Source of the DNA: Spirochaetaceae bacterium
GTDB lineage: Bacteria; Spirochaetota; Spirochaetia; Treponematales; Breznakiellaceae
Direction of reading: 5' to 3'
Assembly (NCBI GenBank): GCA_031265015.1
Contig: JAISDG010000050.1
Location: forward strand, 1-9,886
Length of the DNA stretch: 9,886 nt
In this document: positions 1 to 5,305 of the stretch, piece after piece
Layout: every line of letters begins with the position of its first letter
Position numbering within the stretch: the stretch's first letter is position 1
Made by a program: the position numbers and the translations under genes
The notes under the pieces: model-generated
Databases searched by the model: none
Seen by the model: only the letters and a program-made list of their open reading frames with translations
Told to the model about the DNA's origin: nothing

Positions 1-23
1 GAGGTCCGTGGTTAAAAATTCTT
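1..23 (+). repeat. Tail of a local repeat unit (copy A)
   Basis: These 23 bases recur exactly at 704-726, and the core GAGGTCCGTGGTTAAA recurs again at 820-835. The window starts inside or at the edge of this unit, so its full extent is not visible. After base 23 the sequence departs from the other copies and the toxin-antitoxin cassette begins, whereas copy B runs directly into another unit. Confidence 0.8.
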
Positions 24-32
24 CTCTTCTCC

Positions 33-263
33 TTATAATGCGGAGGCTATCTTTTCGCGGACCAGTTCACCGATGATTTGAGCGGGGCTTTTGTGGTCGG
101 CTTCGGCTTTAGTCCAGAGGTAGTCCATGGTCAAATTATCCAGCCCCAGGAAGCGGGCATTCCGGCGGCTTATGAAGCCGGTGCCGTTGGGGCCTGTTTT
201 GGGCACATGGGTAGTGTAGTATTCATCCAGCGCGTCCGCTTCTTCCTCGGTCAATTCCGGCAT
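33..263 (-). CDS. Putative BrnA-like ribbon-helix-helix antitoxin
   Basis: A 76-residue acidic protein that I read as the antitoxin of a type II toxin-antitoxin pair. The N-terminal part (about residues 3-35) is acidic, with a LTEEEADALDEYY stretch, and probably binds and neutralises the toxin. Residues about 44-74 look like the two helices of a ribbon-helix-helix DNA-binding fold, with SPAQIIGELVREKI as the second helix. If so, it would also repress its own promoter. The start is fixed by a strong Shine-Dalgarno sequence, AGGAG at 270-274, six bases before the ATG. The toxin stop codon lies 12 bases upstream, so the two are co-transcribed and probably translationally coupled. The toxin-first order is that of BrnT/BrnA. 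I recall similar short proteins next to similar partners in gut bacteria, but the family name is not proven here. Confidence 0.7.
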   Translation of the reverse strand: MPELTEEEADALDEYYTTHVPKTGPNGTGFISRRNARFLGLDNLTMDYLWTKAEADHKSPAQIIGELVREKIASAL

Positions 264-275
264 AACCTTCTCCTC

Positions 276-539
276 TCATTTGAGCAGCGGGATCAATGCG
301 GCTCGGCACTTCATGGCATGAAACACCTGCACCGTGTTCTCATCAATGACATTATACAGTATTTCGGGCAAACTTGCCTTCGGATTGGCATTGCGGTCAA
401 AACCGATAAGCAGGTTTTTAGAAGGGTCGCCTTCCTCAAACACCGCGTCATATTCGGGAATTTTGAATGCCCGCCGTATATCGGCTTCGCTCACACCGTG
501 TTTGAAAGCCGACTGCCTGAAAACGATGGTAATGCCCAT
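276..539 (-). CDS. Putative BrnT-like toxin of a type II toxin-antitoxin pair
   Basis: An 87-residue protein, first gene of the pair. Near residues 12-24 it has KHGVSEADIRRAF, around 43-50 LLIGFDRN, and near 59-80 EILYNVIDENTVQVFHAMKCR. This order (KHG-helix, a strand with a GFDRN turn, a strand, then a strand ending in a FHAMK/R motif) resembles small BrnT/RelE-like toxins, which cleave RNA; RNase activity here is inference. Residues about 53-57 (PKASL) look like a few extra residues in the turn between two strands. I chose the ATG at 539. A TTG at 575 is in frame but has no Shine-Dalgarno sequence and coincides with a candidate -35 box. The ATG also lacks a good Shine-Dalgarno sequence, which fits a leaderless or nearly leaderless message. 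Confidence 0.65.
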   Translation of the reverse strand: MGITIVFRQSAFKHGVSEADIRRAFKIPEYDAVFEEGDPSKNLLIGFDRNANPKASLPEILYNVIDENTVQVFHAMKCRAALIPLLK

Positions 540-546
540 TACTTTG

Positions 547-575
547 ACTATACCGTGTTCCCCATAAAACCGCAA
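547..575 (-). promoter_or_regulatory. Candidate sigma-70 promoter of the toxin-antitoxin pair
   Basis: On the minus strand, TTGCGG (570-575) and TATAGT (547-552) are separated by exactly 17 bases. Seven bases lie between the -10 box and the toxin ATG at 539. Transcription would begin at or one base before the start codon, so the toxin message would be leaderless. Motif-based only. Confidence 0.45.
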
Positions 576-603
576 CGCGGGAAACTACCGTGAATAAAGG
601 CCG

Positions 604-628
604 CAGGCGGATTAGCCGCCTGTTTTTT
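604..628 (+). terminator. Rho-independent terminator hairpin reading on the plus strand
   Basis: CAGGCGG (604-610) and CCGCCTG (616-622) form a perfect 7-bp GC-rich stem around ATTAG, followed by six T (623-628). The 3' arm with its T-run is repeated directly at 629-640. On the minus strand the stem is not followed by a T-run. No convincing plus-strand gene precedes it; it would end any plus-strand transcript running antisense through the toxin-antitoxin genes. Confidence 0.65.
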
Positions 629-644
629 CCGCCTGTTTTTCCAC

Positions 645-724
645 TTTTACCACAGACACAGACCAACACGGACAAAAGCAAGGATTCGGAACAACAGGTC
701 CGCGAGGTCCGTGGTTAAAAATTC
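645..724 (+). repeat. Local repeat unit 1 (contains copy B of the tail)
   Basis: This unit starts TTTTACCACAGACACAG and ends with the same tail as positions 1-20. Its core 667-702 matches 749-784 at 33 of 36 bases, the three differences all being transitions. It is built from repeats of short CACGGAC/GGTCCG words. The tail GGTCCGTGGT (706-715) is a perfect inverted repeat of ACCACGGACC (728-737) at the head of unit 2, a 10-bp stem around 12 bases. No coding content is seen. Confidence 0.75.
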
Positions 725-838
725 TTTACCACGGACCACACGGACCATCACGGACAAAAGCAAAGATTTGAAACAACAGGTCCGTGTTTGTCCTAGGCAA
801 TGTGCTCTGCGCATTGCCAGAGGTCCGTGGTTAAATTC
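725..838 (+). repeat. Local repeat unit 2, carrying an extra hairpin
   Basis: This is a second copy of unit 1, starting TTTACCACGGACC and ending GAGGTCCGTGGTTAAA at 820-835. It is about 34 bases longer because a hairpin-bearing segment sits between the core (ending GGTCCG at 784) and the tail. With unit 1 it fills the gap between the toxin and the UPF0164 gene. No gene is seen here. Confidence 0.75.
796..818. other. Perfect hairpin inside repeat unit 2
   Basis: GGCAATGTGC (796-805) pairs with GCGCATTGCC (809-818) over 10 bp, with one G-U pair and a 3-base loop. There is no T-run on either side, so it is not a classical terminator. It has no counterpart in unit 1. Lying about 55 bases past the stop codon of the UPF0164 gene, it could stabilise the 3' end of that message. 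Confidence 0.6.
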
Positions 839-872
839 GGAATTCCTGCCCCGGCCCGGAGCGCTTACGGCC

Positions 873-2156
873 TTACTCGTAGGTATCCAGGCTTTGCATG
901 GTCTGGATACGGTCGTCCAGAGCGTCGGTACCCCCGATAAGGGCGATTCCTTCCCGGGCGGGATCAAATCTGGAATCCAGGGCCAGGGCTTCTTCCCAAT
1001 AGGATTTGGCGTCCTGGTAGTTGCCCTGGGCATAGGCGTCCAGCCCGGAAAGGTACAGGGAATCCACCTTGTTCCGGGTTTCCTGCCTGCCCTGATCCCC
1101 GAAATTAAAGCGGATCCCCAGGCTGATCCTGTTAAGGGGGGTTATCTGGGTTAAAAGATCCAGGGAATAATTCATATCCAGGGCTATTTTCCCCAGATTG
1201 ACGGCGCTTCCTATGGTAACCCGGTAGCCGCCGTAGCGGCCCAAAAGGCCCGCCCGCATGGAAAGAAATTCGGTAATATCCACGTTAAGCCCCGCCGCCC
1301 AGTAGGGTTTTTCCGACAGGGAAATATCCTGCATGTTCATGGGGAGGGTAAAATCAAAATCCAGGGTCAGAGGCCGGATGGGCTTGTAGGCCAGGGCCGC
1401 GGTCATCGAAGTGGGCAGGGGTTCCCCCTTGGCCGGGGGCCCCAGATTGCGGACTACCAGGGCTACGGAAGTGTTTTTATCCCTGGCGGTGTAGAACTTA
1501 AACAGGTTAAACCGGGTCAGGGCGCCCAGGTCCACCATGGCCATGACCGCGGACTGGGACAGTCCCGACCCGGAAATAACCTGGCCCGAATTGTTCCCCT
1601 GGTCGTCGGTGTCCGAATAATCGGGCATAAACCGGGCGGCCCCCTTGATGTTGGCCCCGACGGAAACCCCGGAAAAGTAGTACCCCGCCAAAAAATTGTA
1701 GGACACGTTCAGGGTCGCCACCATTTCGGAATAGTACCCCTTGGAGACCCGCTCGCCGTACATATTGTACTCGGAAAAGGGAGTGTACAGCCATTTGATA
1801 CCCGCCCCATACCCCAGGTCCTTAAAGCGGGAGGCAAAAACGATGGATTCCACCTTGGTATCGGCTATCCAGTTATTGTGAAACACCCCCAGTTCGGTAA
1901 AGGCAAGCATCGAGGACCCCGCGGGGTTCCACTCGATAAAAGTTAAATCGTCGGCCAGGGCGGTAAAGGCGGTTCCCATCCCTTCGGCCCGTCCCCCCAT
2001 GGGAACCAGCAGGACCGGGAAAGAGGTAAGCCCCGCGTTATCGTCCGCCTTGTAGATGCTGGAGACGGAGCCGTACGCGTCCTCGTTAAAATCCAGCCCG
2101 GCGGCGGAAAGGACGGCGAGGAAAAACATCCATGACACGACAAGTTGTTTCTTCAT
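873..2156 (-). CDS. UPF0164 / FadL-like outer-membrane beta-barrel with C-terminal TPR
   Basis: A 427-residue protein. Residues 1-20 form a signal peptide (basic MKKQ, then a hydrophobic run ending SAAG). Residues 54-80, GGRAEGMGTAF...ADDLTFIEWNPAG, match the hallmark N-terminal block of the UPF0164/PorV/FadL-like barrels common in Treponema, which are thought to carry hydrophobic molecules across the outer membrane. Alternating strand patterns continue to IRFNF at 348-352, which looks like the last barrel strand. After it comes a soluble tail: residues about 365-405 form a TPR unit (LDAYAQGNYQDAKSYWEEALALD), predicted to lie in the periplasm. The Shine-Dalgarno sequence is weak. The gene is transcribed away from the TPR/sensor operon through a shared promoter region. 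The family call is firm; the ligand is unknown. Confidence 0.88.
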   Translation of the reverse strand: MKKQLVVSWMFFLAVLSAAGLDFNEDAYGSVSSIYKADDNAGLTSFPVLLVPMGGRAEGMGTAFTALADDLTFIEWNPAGSSMLAFTELGVFHNNWIADTKVESIVFASRFKDLGYGAGIKWLYTPFSEYNMYGERVSKGYYSEMVATLNVSYNFLAGYYFSGVSVGANIKGAARFMPDYSDTDDQGNNSGQVISGSGLSQSAVMAMVDLGALTRFNLFKFYTARDKNTSVALVVRNLGPPAKGEPLPTSMTAALAYKPIRPLTLDFDFTLPMNMQDISLSEKPYWAAGLNVDITEFLSMRAGLLGRYGGYRVTIGSAVNLGKIALDMNYSLDLLTQITPLNRISLGIRFNFGDQGRQETRNKVDSLYLSGLDAYAQGNYQDAKSYWEEALALDSRFDPAREGIALIGGTDALDDRIQTMQSLDTYE

Positions 2157-2164
2157 ACTCTATA

Positions 2165-2213
2165 ATTATATATATCGGAACTCCAATTGTTTCCTATCAC
2201 ATTATTTATTATA
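2165..2213 (-). promoter_or_regulatory. Candidate promoter elements for the UPF0164 gene
   Basis: Two minus-strand TATAAT boxes are present, at 2213-2208 and 2170-2165. Neither has a good -35 box at 17 bases: the farther would use TATCGG and the nearer GAAACA. A TTGACC at 2230-2225 is too close to the first box. The farther -10 overlaps the plus-strand -10 at 2210-2215. Confidence 0.35.
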
Positions 2214-2215
2214 GT
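2187..2215 (+). promoter_or_regulatory. Candidate sigma-70 promoter of the TPR/sensor operon
   Basis: TTGTTT (2187-2192) and TATAGT (2210-2215) are spaced by exactly 17 bases. Transcription would start near 2222, giving a leader of about 36 bases before the ATG at 2258, with AAGG (2245-2248) as ribosome binding site. It lies within the divergent AT-rich gap. Confidence 0.55.
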
Positions 2216-2257
2216 GTTATAGTTGGTCAACCGATAGTTAAAATAAGGTACCGTTTT

Positions 2258-5200
2258 ATGTTGAAAAACCGCCCCGGAAGGCGGAAACACCCCTGGCTGT
2301 CCGGTCCGGGGTACTGGCTCCGCCTGGCAGCTGTTGTCCTTTCTCTTGCAGCCGCCGTTCCCGCCCTTTACGGGAGAGGACAGCAGGACGACGCGTTATC
2401 CAGGGTGGACGACCTGATTGCGGCCAAACGGTACAACGAGGCCCTGGGTATCTTAAGCGACTACGCCAGGCAGAATCCCAAAAATTTTGACAGCGCCCAG
2501 TCCCGGATCAAGCAGATCATGCGGACCAAGGATGAGTATAACCTCACCGCCCAGCAACTTCTCTCCGAAATGGAAAAGGAAACGCCGGATACCGAGCTGA
2601 TCCTTGCCCTGACCAATCACCTCTACGAACTGGACCCCCAGCGTATTACCGAAACCCAGGAGGTTATCGCCCGGATCCGGGAAGCGGCCCTGTTCAGGTC
2701 CAACCAGCGGCGGCTGGACCGGATCCTTACCCAGGGGCAGGCCCTGATTGCCCGGGGAGAGTATGCCGAGGCCCTCCGGACCTATACCGGGGGGCTGGAC
2801 ATATACCAGGCCGAATTCTTTACCGGGGGCTACGGGGCGGCCATGGAAAACCGGGCCCGGCAGGGCATTGCCGGCCTGACCGGTAATATCGCCCTCTTCG
2901 GTTCCGTATCCGCTTCCCTGCTGGATGCGGTGGAGGCTCTGGGGGCCCTGGAAAACCAGGGCATAGAATCCCAGAATCTGACCGTCTACCGGAACGCCTA
3001 TAACCGGGTGGGGGCGGAAATAGACCGGCTGACGGATCTGCGGAACAGTTATGCCGGAACCGCTTCGGCGTTCCGGGAGGACCTGGACCAGGTCCGGTCC
3101 GCCAATCCCGAGGGGGGGGACAGAAATTTCCTTGCCTTTGCGGCCCGGCTGATGGACGGTCGCAGCGACGACCCGGAAGACGGCATGCTGGGGATCTTTG
3201 ACGCCGTGTGGAACCGGGCGGTTCCCCGGGCCAGGGATCTTCTGGATGCCAAGTCGGGTTCGGTGTATACCGCCGTTTTGGACGAGGCCCAGGCCCGGAA
3301 TTATGGCAGAATAGGAAGCCGGGGGGAAGTTCTTGCGGGGTACGCCTCTTTTCCGGTGGATCTGGAAACCCGCTGGGCCCGTTATGATACCAGTTCCCCC
3401 AAACCGGCGATCTTTGGCGAGGCCGTTCCCGCGGGAGAGGAGGGGAAGTACCTGAAATTCCGGGCCCTGGCGGGAACCGCCGGGTATCTGCGGACCCTGG
3501 GACAGCTGGGAGTCCGGTTTGACGCGGTGGAGCAGCGGGATACGGTGGCCCTCTGGAGAAACGGGGGAAATCCCGATGAGCTTATCCGGGCGGAGCAGTC
3601 CAATACCGTCCAGCTCCGCCAGATTCGGCAGGAAGCCCAGAGTCTGGTGGACGTCATCCGGCGGGAAACCGGGGAATATCAGACCCTGGACGACAGGTAT
3701 CCCGATTCGGGGGCGGTGGAGTATATTAACGGAGTCAGCGGCATTGCCGCGGATTTTGTAAACGGTATCAGAATACAGGAAGATGATTCGGCGGTCCGGC
3801 GCTTTACCATTGCCAACGGCGTGATTGAGGATCAGGTCCGGCAGCGGGAAACCGAATTTCAGCAGGGTTTTACCCTGGTGGAAGGAACCATGCGGGGGGA
3901 CTATCTGGCCCGGCGTCCCGCGGAAGCCGCGGAACTGCTTACCCGGATGGACGGGATGGTTGAGACAAACCGCCAAACCCTGCAGGGCCTCCTGAACCAG
4001 TATACCGCGGAACCCCCCGAAGTCCAGTCCGCCGGCCAGGTCCAGTCCCTGCGGAGCGAAGCCCAGGCCCTGCAGACCCGCCTGGAAGGCCTCCGTTCCC
4101 GGGGCCGGACCCTGGCCGCCGCCGCCCAGTCCCAGGCGGCCCAGGCGGAAGCCCTGCGGGCCGAAGGCGGCAGGGCTTTTACCTCGGCCCAGGCGGCGAT
4201 CAGCCAGGAAGATTTTGACGCCGCCGAAAACCGGCTGGATCAGGCGATACTCGCCTATGACCGGTCCCTGGAACTGGAGGACGACGAAGCCGCCAGGAAC
4301 CAGCGGAATACCGCAATTCCCCTCCTGTCGGCGGAAATAGCCCAGCGTTTGAATGAGGCGGTTCTCCGGGACGTGGAGACCCTGATAACCCAGATAAGCG
4401 ACGCCTATTTCAGGGGCGATTTTGATCAGGCGGAAAACCTCGTAACCCGGGCGCTCAACCGCTGGCGGAGAACCCAAACGGTGGATAACCCCGAAATAGC
4501 GTACTGGCGGCGGATGATTCAAGTGGGCCAGCGTTCGACCCGGACCATCCTGCCCACCGCTCCCCTCTACGCGGAGATGAGCCAGCTTTTAAGCGAAGCC
4601 CAGAAAAACTATGAGGAAGGGCGGGAACTGATTGGTCCTTCCCGCGGCGAGGGGATAAGGAAGCTGGAACAGGCCCGGCAGAATATCCAGAAAGTCAAGC
4701 TGGTATATCCCATGAACGAGGAAGCGGGGCTGCTGGATCTGCGGATAGACCAGGTGTCGGATCCCCCGGGTTTTGCGAGAACCTTTGAAACAAAGGTCAA
4801 CACCGCCGTTGCCGGATGCCGGCAGCGGAGCATCCAGGCCTATTCGGATCTGCTCAACCTCTTCAAAATTAACCCCGGCTATCCGAACAGGACGGCGATT
4901 GTCTACCAGGCGGAAATTGACGTGGGGATGCGCCCGAGGCCGCCCAGCGAAGAACAGCTGGCCCGGTCCCGGGAATTGACCGCCGCCGCGGGGTCTATTG
5001 TCGCCTCCGGGAATATGGCCAGGATGGAAGAGGCCCGGGGCTACTTACGGGAGGCAATCGAGCTTAATCCCGGCAACCAGGAAGCAAAAAACCTCTTTAA
5101 CCGGGCTTCCACCCTTATCGTAGTGGCGGCTCTTAGGTTTGATCCCGAATCACAGCAGCTCTTTAACCAGGCTTCCCAGCTGATAGCCCAGCAGAACGGC

Positions 5201-5305
5201 GTGGCGGCGCTGCAGCTTATCAACCAGATATACGCCCGTAATTCCCAGTACCGCCTGATGCGGCAGATGATCACCATAGAACAGAGGGCCCGGTCCCTGT
5301 TATGA
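2258..5305 (+). CDS. Exported TPR/coiled-coil repeat protein
   Basis: A 1015-residue protein that I place only as a periplasmic TPR-type scaffold. An N-terminal hydrophobic segment (about 22-40, LRLAAVVLSLAAAVPALY) after a basic region is a signal peptide or anchor; there is no lipobox cysteine. TPR-like helical pairs are visible near residues 45-84 (IAAKRYNEALGILSDYA), 153-194 (LIARGEYAEALRTYTGGL), 638-676 (ISQEDFDAAENRLDQAI), 706-750 (YFRGDFDQAENLVTRAL) and 911-951 (ARGYLREAIELNPGNQEA). Residues about 590-640 are Ala/Gln/Arg-rich and coiled-coil-like. No enzyme motif is seen. The frame is open from 2132, but I start at 2258: the earlier start lies inside the divergent gene, upstream of the promoter, and would spoil the signal peptide. 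The stop overlaps the next start (ATGA), so the two products are probably made together. An 8-G run at 3112-3119 is a possible slippage site. Confidence 0.85.
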   Translation: MLKNRPGRRKHPWLSGPGYWLRLAAVVLSLAAAVPALYGRGQQDDALSRVDDLIAAKRYNEALGILSDYARQNPKNFDSAQSRIKQIMRTKDEYNLTAQQLLSEMEKETPDTELILALTNHLYELDPQRITETQEVIARIREAALFRSNQRRLDRILTQGQALIARGEYAEALRTYTGGLDIYQAEFFTGGYGAAMENRARQGIAGLTGNIALFGSVSASLLDAVEALGALENQGIESQNLTVYRNAYNRVGAEIDRLTDLRNSYAGTASAFREDLDQVRSANPEGGDRNFLAFAARLMDGRSDDPEDGMLGIFDAVWNRAVPRARDLLDAKSGSVYTAVLDEAQARNYGRIGSRGEVLAGYASFPVDLETRWARYDTSSPKPAIFGEAVPAGEEGKYLKFRALAGTAGYLRTLGQLGVRFDAVEQRDTVALWRNGGNPDELIRAEQSNTVQLRQIRQEAQSLVDVIRRETGEYQTLDDRYPDSGAVEYINGVSGIAADFVNGIRIQEDDSAVRRFTIANGVIEDQVRQRETEFQQGFTLVEGTMRGDYLARRPAEAAELLTRMDGMVETNRQTLQGLLNQYTAEPPEVQSAGQVQSLRSEAQALQTRLEGLRSRGRTLAAAAQSQAAQAEALRAEGGRAFTSAQAAISQEDFDAAENRLDQAILAYDRSLELEDDEAARNQRNTAIPLLSAEIAQRLNEAVLRDVETLITQISDAYFRGDFDQAENLVTRALNRWRRTQTVDNPEIAYWRRMIQVGQRSTRTILPTAPLYAEMSQLLSEAQKNYEEGRELIGPSRGEGIRKLEQARQNIQKVKLVYPMNEEAGLLDLRIDQVSDPPGFARTFETKVNTAVAGCRQRSIQAYSDLLNLFKINPGYPNRTAIVYQAEIDVGMRPRPPSEEQLARSRELTAAAGSIVASGNMARMEEARGYLREAIELNPGNQEAKNLFNRASTLIVVAALRFDPESQQLFNQASQLIAQQNGVAALQLINQIYARNSQYRLMRQMITIEQRARSLL
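3112..3119 (+). repeat. Homopolymeric tract of eight G inside the TPR gene
   Basis: Eight consecutive G encode the E-G-G-D junction at residues 285-288 of the TPR protein. A gain or loss of one base would shift the frame and remove about 70 percent of the protein, and could also reduce translation of the overlapping downstream gene. Confidence 0.9.

Noticed and set aside
78..593. Plus-strand open frame of 171 codons ending just before the terminator at 604
   Set aside because: It is tempting because of the terminator, but it is antisense to both toxin-antitoxin genes, has no ribosome binding site and encodes no recognisable protein. The opposite strand has family-like motifs and a strong Shine-Dalgarno sequence.
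645..838. CRISPR array
   Set aside because: Only two long imperfect units, no regular short repeat with unique spacers, and no cas genes nearby.
2132..2257. Upstream extension of the TPR gene to an ATG at 2132
   Set aside because: It would start inside the divergent gene, upstream of the likely promoter, and would add AT-rich translated promoter sequence in front of a good signal peptide.
2453..4522. A 689-codon open frame on the minus strand inside the TPR gene
   Set aside because: Its codons are exact reverse complements of the TPR gene's codons. It stays open because this GC-rich gene rarely uses TTA, CTA or TCA. Its product is a low-complexity Gly/Pro/Gln-rich string with no domain, while the plus strand shows a signal peptide and TPR motifs.
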